Origin: Microvirga sp. SRT01
Lineage (GTDB): Bacteria > Pseudomonadota > Alphaproteobacteria > Sphingomonadales > Sphingomonadaceae
Direction of reading: 5' to 3'
Assembly (NCBI GenBank): GCA_018139225.1
Contig: JAGSNX010000001.1
Location: 682,001 to 746,000, forward strand
Length of the DNA: 64,000 bases
Below, piece by piece: positions 1-8,655 of this stretch. Position 1 is the first letter of the stretch. Every line of letters begins with the position of its first letter. A model generated the notes under the pieces. It was not told the DNA's origin. It saw only the letters and a list, made by a program, of their open reading frames with translations, and made no database searches. Made by a program: the position numbers and the translations under genes.

Positions 1-1
1 C

Positions 2-646
2 CGCCACGTCTTCAACTTCGGCATCGCGATCATCCTGCTGACGCTGACGATCCGCCTGCTGCTTTTCCCGATCGCCCAGCGCCAGTTCGCCTCGATGGCG
101 GCGATGCGTGCGATCCAGCCCAAGATGAAGGCGCTGCAGGAGCGGTACAAGGACGACAAGGTCCGCATGCAGCAGGAGGTCATGGCCCTCTACAAGCAGG
201 AAAAGGTCAACCCGCTTGCCGGGTGTCTGCCGACGCTGATCCAGATCCCGATCTTCTATGCGCTGTACAAGGTGCTGATGCTGACGATCGAAATGCGGCA
301 TCAGCCGTTCGTCGGCTGGATCAAGGATCTGTCCGCACCCGATCCGGCGACGATCATCAACCTGTTCGGCCTGATCCCCTTCACCCCGCCGCATTTCCTG
401 GCGATCGGCGTCGTGCCCGTCCTGCTCGGCATCAGCATGTACTTCCAGTTCAAGCTGAACCCGCAGGCGATGGACGAGACGCAGAAGCAGGTCTTCGCCT
501 TCCTGCCCTGGGTGCTGATGTTCGTGATGGCGCCGTTCGCGGTCGGCCTTCAGGTCTACTGGATCACCACCAACTGCGTCTCGATTTTGCAGCAGCGCCT
601 GCTCTACGCCCGCCATCCGGGCCTGAAAGAGCCGGTGAAGAAGTGA
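2..646 (+). CDS. yidC: Membrane protein insertase YidC, 3' part
   Basis: The frame is open from the first full codon, so only the C-terminal 214 residues are present. YidC inserts and folds proteins in the inner membrane, alone or with SecYEG. Seen: a hydrophobic helix at the very start, the charged cytoplasmic hairpin ([17 protein letters not shown]), the family signature [14 protein letters not shown], and three further hydrophobic segments ending in a short basic tail. The stop overlaps the GTG start of yihA by 4 nt, so the two are translationally coupled. This pairing is common in alphaproteobacteria. Identification is secure; the N-terminal periplasmic part lies outside the window. Confidence 0.96.
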   Translation, partial: RHVFNFGIAIILLTLTIRLLLFPIAQRQFASMAAMRAIQPKMKALQERYKDDKVRMQQEVMALYKQEKVNPLAGCLPTLIQIPIFYALYKVLMLTIEMRHQPFVGWIKDLSAPDPATIINLFGLIPFTPPHFLAIGVVPVLLGISMYFQFKLNPQAMDETQKQVFAFLPWVLMFVMAPFAVGLQVYWITTNCVSILQQRLLYARHPGLKEPVKK

Positions 647-1278
647 GCTTCACCGACGAACAGCTGGAGATCGCACGCAAGGCATTCGCCGGGCCGGTCG
701 CGTTCCTGAAGTCCGCGCCCAAGCTGGAGCATCTGCCAGATCCGCTGGTACCGGAGGTCGCGTTCGCCGGCCGTTCGAACGTCGGCAAGTCGTCGCTGCT
801 CAACGCGCTGACCAACCGCAACGGCCTCGCGCGCACGTCGAACACACCGGGCCGCACGCAGGAACTGAACTTCTTCGATGTCGGCAACCCGCTGGCGTTC
901 CGGCTGGTCGACATGCCCGGCTACGGCTTCGCCAAGGCGCCCAAGGACATGGTCCGCCAGTGGCGCTATCTGGTGAACGACTTCCTGCGCGGCCGCGACG
1001 TGCTGAAGCGCGCTTTGGTGCTGATCGACTCGCGTCACGGCATCAAGGAAGTCGACCGCGAAATCCTCGCGATGCTCGACAAGGCCGCCGTCAGCTACCG
1101 CATCGTCCTGACCAAGGCCGACAAGGTCAAGGCCACCGATCTCGCCGCCGTCACCGCCGCGACGGCCGAGGAAGCCCGCAAGCGCCCCGCCGCGCACCCG
1201 GACATCATCACCACCTCCAGCGAAGGCGGCATGGGCATCCCCGAACTCCGCGCAGCGGTGCTGGAAGCGATCGGTTGA
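643..1278 (+). CDS. yihA: Ribosome biogenesis GTPase YihA/YsxC (EngB)
   Basis: A 211-residue GTPase needed for late assembly of the large ribosomal subunit. Seen: G1 [14 protein letters not shown] near residue 43, the TSNTPGRTQ switch region, G3 DMPGYGFA, G4 TKADK and a G5-like TSS near the end. I chose the GTG at 643, which overlaps the yidC stop in a GTGA arrangement; the frame is open further upstream but that part lies inside yidC in another frame and does not resemble the family. Length is normal for YihA. Confidence 0.95.
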   Translation: MSFTDEQLEIARKAFAGPVAFLKSAPKLEHLPDPLVPEVAFAGRSNVGKSSLLNALTNRNGLARTSNTPGRTQELNFFDVGNPLAFRLVDMPGYGFAKAPKDMVRQWRYLVNDFLRGRDVLKRALVLIDSRHGIKEVDREILAMLDKAAVSYRIVLTKADKVKATDLAAVTAATAEEARKRPAAHPDIITTSSEGGMGIPELRAAVLEAIG

Positions 1279-1322
1279 TGGCTCTCCCTCTGAGAGAGAA
1301 CGCCGCGCGGTCGGTAGAGAAC

Positions 1323-1453
1323 CTCTCCCCTCCCTCTTAGGGAGGGGTTGGGGGTGGGTAGAATGCTCGCGATACGGATACAGTCGAGCGGGGCCTCACC
1401 GTATCGTCCGGCTCCCACCCACCCCCGACCCCTCCCTTGCAGGGAGGGGAGAG
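1323..1453. repeat. Intergenic inverted-repeat element with nested hairpins
   Basis: Two 37-nt arms (1323-1359 and 1417-1453) are inverted copies matching at 33 of 37 positions, separated by 57 nt. Each arm also folds on itself through a CCCTCCCT/AGGGAGGG stem. It sits just after yihA, outside any convincing gene. This is the architecture of REP/BIME-like intergenic palindromes found in many copies in GC-rich proteobacteria; that it is multicopy here is inference. It could act as a transcription end or RNA-stability element for yidC-yihA. Confidence 0.7.
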
Positions 1454-1472
1454 CATAGGCCCACCCGCCAAA

Positions 1473-1688
1473 TTAGCCCAACCCGCGCGCCGCAGCGATC
1501 CGCTCCCGCAGCGCCTCCGACCGGCTCGGCAGAGGCGCACCGTCTCGCCCGAACACGAACGTCGGCGCCGTCACGAACGCCGGCACCCGCGACGCCAGTT
1601 GCGCGCACAGCGCCCCATCCCGGTGCGGCGCGCTCGCCGCCGATGATGTTCCCGTAACCGCGGTCAGCGCGTTCGTGCGATAGCTCAT
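1473..1688 (-). CDS. Small hypothetical protein (71 aa)
   Basis: I do not recognise this protein. The ATG at 1688 is preceded by GGAGAG at about 8 nt, which is the main reason to call it. The C-terminal half (VPAFVTAPTFVFGRDG, then SRSEALRERIAAARGLG) has the look of the tail of a thioredoxin/DsbA-fold protein, with a cis-Pro-like APTF stretch, but no active-site CxxC is present, so it may be a small stand-alone domain or a remnant. No signal peptide or membrane segment is seen. Confidence 0.45.
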   Translation of the reverse strand: MSYRTNALTAVTGTSSAASAPHRDGALCAQLASRVPAFVTAPTFVFGRDGAPLPSRSEALRERIAAARGLG

Positions 1689-1824
1689 GCGTGGCTCTCT
1701 CCAGGGCGTCCTGCCCCGACGATCCTCATAGCGTCGCCACCGCTGCCACCAGGTGCACGAACGCGGTTAAGCAATCTTGCCGGTGCGGAACGGCCGCTCT
1801 ACCGTTCCGCAAAAAGGGGAAGAC

Positions 1825-3138
1825 ATGACATTCTCGATCCGGGCGACGGCCGCCCTTCTGCTGGCCTGCGCATCTCCCGCGTTCGCGCAGGACACCGTCA
1901 CCCTCGCCTCCGTCCGCGCGCACGAGCGTTTTCTGACCAGCGACGCCATGCGCGGCCGAGGCAGCGCCACGCCCGACGAAGCCCTCGCCGCCGCCTATGT
2001 CGCGGCGCAGTTCGAAGCGGCAGGGTTGGTGCCCGTGCCCGGCACGGCCGGCTACATCCAGTCCGCACCCGTGATCCGCCGCCGCGTGACAGGCCCGTCC
2101 GTCCTGAACATTGGCGGTGCCCCGATCGCCGGGGCCGGTCTCGCCAGCGGTGCCGGCCCGGCGGTCAGCGGTACCTTGTTCGTCACCGGCAAAACCAATG
2201 CCAGGATCCCGACCGGCGCAGCCGTGCTGTTCACCGGCCCCGCCGCCAAGCGCCGCACGGTCTTTAGCGCGGCATCGAAAGCCGGGGCGACGATGCTGAT
2301 AACGGTGGCCGACCGCCCGGCAGAGGATACCCCGCCGCATGACAGCGTGCGCCTTGCGGACACTCCGCAACGCCCGCGCATGGCGATCGTGACCGTCCCC
2401 GCCGCCGCGGTCGCGACGCTGAAATCGGGTTCGGCGGTCACGCTCGCCACGCCGGTCGTGGAGGAACGGGCCGCGACCACCAACGCCATCGGCTTCCTGC
2501 CCGGCACCGACCCGGCAGCCAAGCTGCTGCTGCTGACTGCGCACCTCGATCATCTCGGTGTCCAGCCGGACGGCATCCGCGCCGGCGCGAACGACAATGC
2601 GTCCGGCACCGTCGCCGTCATCGAGCTGGCGAAGGCCCTCGCGAGCGGCCCGAAGCTGAAACGCGGCGTGATGTTCGTGGCCTATGGCGGCGAGGAAGCG
2701 GGCCTGCTCGGCTCGCGCTATTTCGGCGAGCATCCGCCCGTCCCGCTCGACACGATCGCCGCCAATGTCGAATTCGAGATGATCGGTGCGCAGGACCCGA
2801 AACTGCCCAATGGCGCATTGATGATGACCGGCATGGAACGCTCCGATCTCGGCACGACGATGACCGCGCAGGGTGCGAAGCTCGCCGCCGATCCCTATCC
2901 GGACCAGCATTTCTTCGAACGCTCGGACAACTACTCGCTCGCGCTCAAGGGGATCGTCGCGCACACCCTCTCGGGCTGGGCGACCATCCCCAGCTACCAC
3001 ACCAAGGACGATAACTTCGCCAGTATCGACCTGGGCTTCATGACCGGCGCGATCCGTTCGCTCGTCACGCCGCTGCGCACGCTCGCGAACAGCGATGCAC
3101 AGCCCGCGTGGAAGCCGAACGGCCGGCCAAAGGAGTAG
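1825..3138 (+). CDS. Exported M28-family zinc metallopeptidase
   Basis: A 437-residue secreted aminopeptidase-type hydrolase. Seen: an N-terminal signal peptide ending in SPAFAQ at about residue 20, a middle PA-like insert, then the M28 core: TAHLDHLG (first zinc His/Asp), GANDNASGT (bridging Asp), AYGGEEAGLLGS (catalytic Glu pair) and a late SYHTKDDN His. The ATG at 1825 is chosen over the upstream ATG at 1777 because it follows a purine-rich AAAAGGGGAAG and starts directly at the signal peptide. Substrate cannot be read from the sequence. The gene stands alone, with the GST following. Confidence 0.9.
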   Translation: MTFSIRATAALLLACASPAFAQDTVTLASVRAHERFLTSDAMRGRGSATPDEALAAAYVAAQFEAAGLVPVPGTAGYIQSAPVIRRRVTGPSVLNIGGAPIAGAGLASGAGPAVSGTLFVTGKTNARIPTGAAVLFTGPAAKRRTVFSAASKAGATMLITVADRPAEDTPPHDSVRLADTPQRPRMAIVTVPAAAVATLKSGSAVTLATPVVEERAATTNAIGFLPGTDPAAKLLLLTAHLDHLGVQPDGIRAGANDNASGTVAVIELAKALASGPKLKRGVMFVAYGGEEAGLLGSRYFGEHPPVPLDTIAANVEFEMIGAQDPKLPNGALMMTGMERSDLGTTMTAQGAKLAADPYPDQHFFERSDNYSLALKGIVAHTLSGWATIPSYHTKDDNFASIDLGFMTGAIRSLVTPLRTLANSDAQPAWKPNGRPKE

Positions 3139-3156
3139 GGCCGGCCGAAGGAGTAA
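3121..3156 (+). repeat. 18-bp tandem duplication across a stop codon
   Basis: The last six codons of the M28 peptidase gene including its stop (3121-3138) are followed at once by a second copy (3139-3156) differing at two positions, which also ends in a stop codon. A third weaker AGCGGACCGGAGGAG echo follows. The arrangement looks like a slippage duplication; it leaves the encoded protein unchanged. Confidence 0.85.
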
Positions 3157-3208
3157 AGCGGACCGGAGGAGATTGCCCGATCCGCCGTCACCCCCTACCC
3201 CGTCGCGC

Positions 3209-3871
3209 ATGAAGCTCATCATCGGCAACAAGGCCTATTCCTCCTGGTCGCTGCGCGGCTGGCTCGCGGCGAAGCAGTCCGGGCTGCCCTTCGAAGAAGT
3301 CGTCGTGCCTCTGTACGACGACGACTGGGACCGCCGCCGCGCCGGCGACGAGTTCGCGCCCTCGTCGGGCAAGGTGCCGATCCTGTGGGACGGCGAGGCG
3401 GTGGTGTGGGACAGCCTCGCGATCATCGACTATCTCGCCGACAAGGTCGGCCGCGACGCGTTCTGGCCGGCCGACGATGCCGCCCGCGCGATGGCGCGAT
3501 CTATGGCGGCGGAGATGCACTCCAGCTTCCCCAATCTGCGCCGCCAGCACCCGATGAACATCCGTCAGGTGTTCCCGCCGCAGCGTCCGACCGACGAGGT
3601 GCTGGTCGAACTGCAACGGGTTATGGAATTGTGGGCGCAGGCGCGCGCCCGCTTCGGCGGTGACGGCGAGTTCCTGTTTGGTGACTTCGGTGCGGCGGAC
3701 ATCATGTTCGCCCCCGTCGCGACGCGCATCGTCACCTATCAGCTGCCGATCGCGCGCTTCGCCACCGGCTATATGCAGGCGCTGCTGAACCACCCCTTCA
3801 TGCAGGACTGGATCGCCTCCGCGCAGGAAGAGGATTGGATCATCCAGAAGTTCGAGCAGCCCGCGACATGA
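3209..3871 (+). CDS. Glutathione S-transferase family protein
   Basis: A 220-residue cytosolic GST. Seen: a thioredoxin-fold N-terminal domain with NKAYSSWSLRGW (candidate Ser/Tyr active-site region), the SGKVPILWDG cis-Pro glutathione-binding stretch and the conserved WDSLAIIDYLAD turn, then an all-helical C-terminal domain. The ATG at 3209 gives the usual GST N-terminus (MKLIIGNKAYSS); upstream codons are low-complexity and look non-coding. The stop overlaps the dapE start (ATGA). The electrophile it conjugates is unknown. Confidence 0.9.
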   Translation: MKLIIGNKAYSSWSLRGWLAAKQSGLPFEEVVVPLYDDDWDRRRAGDEFAPSSGKVPILWDGEAVVWDSLAIIDYLADKVGRDAFWPADDAARAMARSMAAEMHSSFPNLRRQHPMNIRQVFPPQRPTDEVLVELQRVMELWAQARARFGGDGEFLFGDFGAADIMFAPVATRIVTYQLPIARFATGYMQALLNHPFMQDWIASAQEEDWIIQKFEQPAT

Positions 3872-4980
3872 TCGATCCCGTCGCGCTCGCCGCGGCGTTG
3901 CTGCGCGCCGACAGCGTCACGCCCGCGCGCGGCGCGGTGTTCGATGTACTGGAGGCGGCGCTCACCCCGCTTGGTTTCGCGATCGACCGGTTCGTGGCGG
4001 GAGAGGCCCCGGACGGACCGGTCGAGAACATGCTCGCGACCCGGCCCGGCACGGGTCCGCACCTCGCCTTTGCCGGCCACCTCGACGTGGTCCCACCGGG
4101 AGAGGGCTGGCAGGGCTCGCCCTGGTCCGGCGAGATTCGCGGGGAGCTTCTGTACGGGCGCGGCGCGGTCGACATGAAGGGCGCGATCGCCGCTTTCGCC
4201 GCCGCCGCCGCGCAAGCCGCAGGGCCGCCGCTGACGCTCATCATCACCGGTGACGAGGAGGGTCCCGCCACCTTCGGCACGCTCGCGTTGATCGATCGCA
4301 TGGCCGCCCGCGGGATCGCGCCCGACCTGTGCATCGTCGGCGAGCCGACCTCCGCCGCCCGATTCGGCGACACGATCAAGATCGGCCGGCGCGGATCGGT
4401 CAACATCCACATCGACGTCGCCGGCAAGCAGGGCCATGTCGCCTACCCGCACCTCGCCGACAACCCCATCACGCGGCTCGTGGCGATCCTGGCGGATGTC
4501 GACGCGCTTGTGCTGGATCACGGCAATGTCTGGTTCCAGCCGTCGAACATCGAGGTCACCGACCTGACCTGCGGCAACCCTGCGCACAACGTCATCCCGG
4601 CCCATGCCGGCGCGCGGTTATCGATCCGCTTCAACGACGAACACAGCGGCGCGGCGCTGATCGACCGTATCGCGGAGATTGCCACCCGCCACGGCGGCAC
4701 CGCTCAGGGCCGCGTCTCGGGCGAGGCGTTCCTGACCCAGCCCGGCCCGCTGTCAGCCACCGTCTCCGCGGCGATCGTGGCGCGGCTCGGCATCGTTCCC
4801 GAACTATCGACCACCGGAGGTACCTCCGACGCCCGCTTCCTGTCGCGGCTCTGCCCGACGGTGGAGTTCGGCCTGCTCAACGCCACGATGCACAAGGTCG
4901 ACGAAGCCGTCGCGATCGCGGACCTGCTGGCCCTGACCGACATCTACGCCGACGTGATCCGGCGAGTCGGCGACGCTTAA
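3868..4980 (+). CDS. dapE: Succinyl-diaminopimelate desuccinylase DapE
   Basis: Hydrolyses N-succinyl-LL-diaminopimelate in the lysine and peptidoglycan precursor pathway. At 370 residues it has normal DapE length. Seen: the M20 metal-binding sites GHLDVVPPGEGW and YGRGAVDMKGAIAAF, the catalytic TGDEEGPA, then GEPTS and the dimerisation-domain stretch GRRGSVNIHIDVAGKQGHVAYPH. The start is the ATG overlapping the GST stop by 4 nt. M20 relatives such as ArgE are possible, but the GRRGS/KQGHVAYPH pattern fits DapE. Confidence 0.93.
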   Translation: MIDPVALAAALLRADSVTPARGAVFDVLEAALTPLGFAIDRFVAGEAPDGPVENMLATRPGTGPHLAFAGHLDVVPPGEGWQGSPWSGEIRGELLYGRGAVDMKGAIAAFAAAAAQAAGPPLTLIITGDEEGPATFGTLALIDRMAARGIAPDLCIVGEPTSAARFGDTIKIGRRGSVNIHIDVAGKQGHVAYPHLADNPITRLVAILADVDALVLDHGNVWFQPSNIEVTDLTCGNPAHNVIPAHAGARLSIRFNDEHSGAALIDRIAEIATRHGGTAQGRVSGEAFLTQPGPLSATVSAAIVARLGIVPELSTTGGTSDARFLSRLCPTVEFGLLNATMHKVDEAVAIADLLALTDIYADVIRRVGDA

Positions 4981-5032
4981 AGGCGTCAGCGGATCTTCTC
5001 CGCGGGTCCGCATCCCCACAATCCGCAAAAGT

Positions 5033-5584
5033 CTAACCCGGCTCCCGCCCCCGCCGCAGGATGATGTACAAGGCCCCCTGCCCGCCATGCCGCGGGTGCG
5101 CGCCCCGCACCGCCGCAATCGCGTCGCAATGCCGCGAAGACCCCAGCCAGTCCGAAACCGCCGCCCGGATCGCACCGCGTGCGTGCGGGCGCTCGCTCTC
5201 CGGCCGCGGTGGTTTGCCCGTCACCAGCAACAGCACCCGGTCGCCGCGCCGGATCGCCCGCTCCAGCCCCTGATCGAGCAGCGCATGCGCCGACGCCAGC
5301 GTATGCCCGTGCAGGTCGATCGAGCTGTCCGGCGAGACGATCCCCCGCCCCAGCTTGCGATCCCAGGAGGCGTCGAGCGTATTCTGCGCGACCCGCGCTG
5401 CCGATGCGGGCTTCACCACCACCGGAGCGACAGGACGCCGCACCTCCTTCACCCGCTGCGGAAACTCGACCTGCTTCGCCGCCTCGGGCGCGACCGCCGC
5501 TACCGGCCGCACCACGCGCATCGGGCGGACGGTCGCCATCACCTTCCCCCAGGCGCTGGCCTCGTCAGGGTGTAGGCGACGCAC
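5033..5584 (-). CDS. Smr-domain putative endonuclease
   Basis: A 183-residue protein with a basic, Pro/Val/Ala-rich N-terminal linker and a C-terminal Smr (small MutS-related) domain, seen as the SIDLHGHTLASAHALLDQGL start motif and the LLLVTGKPP strand. Smr domains nick DNA or RNA. The GTG at 5584 is inside the 3' end of mltA (20-nt overlap), which gives the protein start MRRLHPDEASAW usual in this neighbourhood. Likely co-transcribed with mltA and the Tim44-domain gene upstream. Confidence 0.85.
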   Translation of the reverse strand: MRRLHPDEASAWGKVMATVRPMRVVRPVAAVAPEAAKQVEFPQRVKEVRRPVAPVVVKPASAARVAQNTLDASWDRKLGRGIVSPDSSIDLHGHTLASAHALLDQGLERAIRRGDRVLLLVTGKPPRPESERPHARGAIRAAVSDWLGSSRHCDAIAAVRGAHPRHGGQGALYIILRRGREPG

Positions 5585-6938
5585 CGAGGATCCCGTCGAG
5601 CCGCCCCGTCGGTGACGAAGCCACCGGAGCCGCATAAGGCACAGCCGGCACCCGCCCGGCGTTCAGCCGCGCGACGGTACCGACCGGCAGCAGCAGGAAC
5701 GCGGTGCCGCGCCCGGACATGCCGCCCGCCGTCGTCTCCGCGCCCGCACCAGCGCCCCAGAACGTATCGAAGCGGTTGCTGCCCTTGATCGCGCCGCCGG
5801 TATCCTGCGCGACCCACAGCCCGCTCGCGTCCGCCCGATCGAGCGACAGGAACACCGGCGCACCCAGCGGCACGAACTTCGGATCGGTCGCCGCACTAAC
5901 CTGCCCGGTCACAGCATAGCCCATCGCCCCCTGCGGCGGGCCGTCCAGCTCGCGGAAGAACACGAAGCTCTTATTCTCGCGCATCAGTGCGCGGCCCTGC
6001 TCCGGATTCGCGCGCAGCCACGCGACGATGCCCTGCATCGACGCCTGCCCCGGCTGCAACAGCCCGCGCTGCCGCATCAGCGATCCGATGCCCGTATAGG
6101 CACGCCCGTTTTGCGTGTCGTATCCGATCCGCAGGATGTTCCCGTCCGGCAGCCGCAGCCGTCCCGACCCCTGGATTTGCAGGAAGAACATCTCCACCGG
6201 GTCCGCCGCCCAGGCGATCACGGGTGCCGACTTGGCGAGCGCACCGTCCTCGATCTGCGTGCGGTCGTAATAGGGCACCAGCGCGCTGCCCTCGACCCGC
6301 CCTCGCACCTTCTTGCCCTTGAGATCGTCGGAGAACTTGCCGAGATCGACATCGATCAGGTCGGTCGGGCGACCATAGACCGGCACTTCATACCCCGACC
6401 GCCGCTCCAGCGACCCGCGGATTTCCGGTTCGTAATAGCCGGTCGCGAACGCCTTGCCGTCACCGACCTGCACCGCCTCGAAATATTGCGCGAAGAACGC
6501 CCGAGCATCGCCGCCCGCGGCTGCGGCAGCACAGGCCGCCTGCCAGTCCGCACCGCGCGTCAGCCCGGAGGTGTCGACGCGTCGCATCAGCCCGGGGCAG
6601 GAGCGCGCGAACGCCACCCGCGCCGCCTCCGCCTGCGCCGGCGTCAACGGCAATGACGCGATCGGCGGTCCCGCGATCACGCCCGCCGCGACCGCCGTCG
6701 CCGCCCCGGCGACCGGCGTCACCGGCACCGCCACGATCGGCACGGCGCCGATGATACGGCCGTCCGACGGCCGCACGTTGACGGGCACGTCGGGGCGCGA
6801 CGGCTTGTGCGCGACCTTGCCAGCGGTTGGCGGCGGAGCCGGCATGCCCGGCACGTTCGATACGGTGGTCGGCGGCACGATGCGCCCGCCGCAGGCCGCC
6901 AGCGCGAACGCCAGCGGCAAAGCCAGATGAACCTTCAT
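5565..6938 (-). CDS. mltA: Membrane-bound lytic murein transglycosylase A (lipoprotein)
   Basis: Cleaves peptidoglycan glycan strands to 1,6-anhydro products at the outer membrane. The 457-residue protein starts with a lipoprotein signal (LPLAFALAACGG, lipobox LAAC near residue 17), has a Pro/Val/Ala-rich linker, then the MltA barrel (GYYEPEIRGSLERR, QIQGSGRLRLPDG) and the C-terminal 3D domain with VAQDTGGAIKGSNRFDTFWG carrying the catalytic Asp. The ATG at 6938 begins directly at the lipoprotein signal. It is 13 nt downstream of the Tim44-domain gene. Confidence 0.93.
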   Translation of the reverse strand: MKVHLALPLAFALAACGGRIVPPTTVSNVPGMPAPPPTAGKVAHKPSRPDVPVNVRPSDGRIIGAVPIVAVPVTPVAGAATAVAAGVIAGPPIASLPLTPAQAEAARVAFARSCPGLMRRVDTSGLTRGADWQAACAAAAAGGDARAFFAQYFEAVQVGDGKAFATGYYEPEIRGSLERRSGYEVPVYGRPTDLIDVDLGKFSDDLKGKKVRGRVEGSALVPYYDRTQIEDGALAKSAPVIAWAADPVEMFFLQIQGSGRLRLPDGNILRIGYDTQNGRAYTGIGSLMRQRGLLQPGQASMQGIVAWLRANPEQGRALMRENKSFVFFRELDGPPQGAMGYAVTGQVSAATDPKFVPLGAPVFLSLDRADASGLWVAQDTGGAIKGSNRFDTFWGAGAGAETTAGGMSGRGTAFLLLPVGTVARLNAGRVPAVPYAAPVASSPTGRLDGILGASPTP

Positions 6939-6951
6939 CCGGCGGCGGTTA

Positions 6952-7602
6952 TCAGGCTTCGTCGGTATCGACGAGCTTCCAATTCGGGTCGCCACTCTTC
7001 AGGCGACGCGCGAACGTCCAAACGTCGTGCGTCTCGATCGCGTCCGTCAGCGATCCGGCGATCACCTGACCCTCGGCATCGCGCGTGACCGCAGCGATGT
7101 CGGCGTCGAAGCGCACCGTAATGCGCGCCTCGCCCGCCTGCACCGCCGCGTCGGCGATCGCCGCCTGCTCGATGCGGATCAGGCGATTGTCGAGCGTCTC
7201 ACCGCTCTCGCGGCGCTGCGCGATCGCTTCGTTGAACGCACCCAGCACCGGCTCGTCGACCAGTTCGGCCAGCGCCGCCTCGTCGTTGCGCCAGAATGCT
7301 TCCAGGATCATCCGGTATGCGCCCTGTGCTCCGCCCAGGAACTGCGCCACGTCGAATCCGCTTTCGGCGCCGACGATCTGGCGAAGGCCCGGCTCCGCAC
7401 CACTATCGATGTTGCGGTTAGCCGGCTCCCGCACCTCGGGTGTCGCATCGATGGTCCGCGGCGCGGACGCGAGCGCGCTCCGCTCCTCGGCGGCACGCGC
7501 CAGCGGCTGCTGCTCCGCCCCCGTACGCTTCCCGAGCATGGCATACAGCCGCAAGCCTAAAAAGGCGGCGATCATCGCGAACACAATTACGTAGAGCACC
7601 AT
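6952..7602 (-). CDS. Tim44/TimA-domain membrane-associated protein
   Basis: About 216 residues: an N-terminal membrane helix (VLYVIVFAMIAAFLGLRLYAMLGKR), an Ala/Glu-rich linker, and a C-terminal Tim44-like domain (FLGGAQGAYRMILEAFWRNDEAAL; then ITVRFDADIAAVTRDAEGQ and HDVWTFARRLKSGDPNWKLVDT). In alphaproteobacteria such proteins sit at the inner membrane beside protein-export genes; here secB is divergent and mltA follows. The start is uncertain: the ATG at 7602 lies right behind GGAGG, the overlapping GTG codon at 7599 has better spacing, and the frame is open to 7650. Confidence 0.82.
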   Translation of the reverse strand: MVLYVIVFAMIAAFLGLRLYAMLGKRTGAEQQPLARAAEERSALASAPRTIDATPEVREPANRNIDSGAEPGLRQIVGAESGFDVAQFLGGAQGAYRMILEAFWRNDEAALAELVDEPVLGAFNEAIAQRRESGETLDNRLIRIEQAAIADAAVQAGEARITVRFDADIAAVTRDAEGQVIAGSLTDAIETHDVWTFARRLKSGDPNWKLVDTDEA

Positions 7603-7769
7603 GCCTCCGATCCAGTGTGCCAACATAGGCCGCACCGCGCGTATTTCCAACCCGGCCCGTGAAACGCTTCCCGTTGAACCTGACGGGGTGCGCTGCTAGG
7701 CGACCGACCCGATGGGTCGAACGCGCGAGCGCGTCGCTTCGCTCCGCCACCTAAACGAAGGAAGACCAG

Positions 7770-8291
7770 ATGGCACAGGACAACGGCCCCGATTTCGGCG
7801 ATTTCGGCGCGCAGGATGCGAACCAGCCGCTCGCGAACGGAGCCGACACCGCCCCCGCCGCCGGCATGATCTCTCAATACGTCAAGGACCTGTCGTTCGA
7901 GAACCCGACCGCGCCCGCCATCTATCAGGTGCAGACGCCGCCGCAGATCGACGTGCAGTTCAACATCGCCGCCAACCAGGTCGCCGACGACGTGCACGAG
8001 GTCGTGCTGAAGATCGACGTCCGCGCCGAGACCGAGGGTCAGGTCGCCTTCATCGTCGACCTCGCTTTCGCCGGCCTGTTCGGCTTCCGCAACGTGCCGA
8101 CCGAGCAGATCCAGCCCTTCCTGCTGGGCGAGGCTCCGCGCCTCCTCTTCCCGTTCGCCCGCCGCGTCCTCGCCGACGCCGTCCGCGACGGCGGCTTCCC
8201 GCCGCTGCTGCTGGAGCCGATCGACTTCGGCCAGCTCTACCTGCAACAGGCGCAGCAGCAGGGCCAGTCGCCCGTCGCCGGCGTCGCCTGA
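7770..8291 (+). CDS. secB: Protein-export chaperone SecB
   Basis: A 173-residue cytosolic chaperone that keeps preproteins unfolded and hands them to SecA. Seen: the SecB core SQYVKDLSFENPTAPAIYQ, QIDVQFNIAANQVADDVHEVVLKIDVRA-type strands (split over residues 65-90), the LLGEAPRLLFPFARRVLADAVRDGGFPPLLLEPIDF block that is diagnostic (read in two parts), and a Gln-rich tail. Transcribed away from the Tim44-domain gene; a GAAGGAAGACCAG stretch precedes the ATG. Confidence 0.95.
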   Translation: MAQDNGPDFGDFGAQDANQPLANGADTAPAAGMISQYVKDLSFENPTAPAIYQVQTPPQIDVQFNIAANQVADDVHEVVLKIDVRAETEGQVAFIVDLAFAGLFGFRNVPTEQIQPFLLGEAPRLLFPFARRVLADAVRDGGFPPLLLEPIDFGQLYLQQAQQQGQSPVAGVA

Positions 8292-8655
8292 CCTCTGACC
8301 GGTTGAGGGTGGGATGAGCGTGGGCCGAGGTCCCCCTCACCCGGCTGCCTCCCCCCTCCCGTTCGTCTCGAGTATCTGTCGAGCGTGGTCGAGGCGGCGT
8401 ATCGCGAGACATACCCCGTGGGCCAAGTCTTTCGATATGGTCTCTCGCCTCTGCTCGATCCCTACTCGAGACGAACGGCGTGGAGTGGTTGCGAGGCGGG
8501 TGGATAGGGGCAGCACCCCGCGAACTGCTGGTGCCGAGCGCAATCGAAGCACAGGCCCCAAAATGCCGATCTTCGACTTCGCACCGCGCGAACGGTAAGG
8601 CGGATCGCCCGCCGCCCCTCCGAACGGACCACCCCATGCCACTCCAGCCGCTGAC
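8292..8655. other. Gene-free interval between secB and murJ
   Basis: No reading frame here has both a plausible start signal and a protein-like composition. The interval holds the palindromic element described at 8359-8478; the rest is unremarkable GC-rich DNA. The murJ promoter must lie in it but I cannot place its hexamers with confidence. Confidence 0.6.
8359..8478. repeat. Palindromic intergenic element with perfect 16-bp ends
   Basis: The 16-nt ends CCGTTCGTCTCGAGTA (8359-8374) and its exact inverse complement (8463-8478) flank 88 nt whose inner parts are also roughly complementary (GTCGAGCGTGGTCGAGGCGG against CTCTCGCCTCTGCTCGATCC). The whole could fold into one long imperfect hairpin. 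It lies between secB and murJ and does not code for anything recognisable. It resembles small non-autonomous palindromic elements seen in many copies in sphingomonad genomes; copy number cannot be judged from one window. Confidence 0.75.

Noticed and set aside
1726..3231. 501-codon open frame antisense to the M28 peptidase
   Set aside because: Arg/Gly/His-rich composition and exact antisense position show it is a shadow of the GC-rich coding strand, which has a signal peptide and catalytic motifs.
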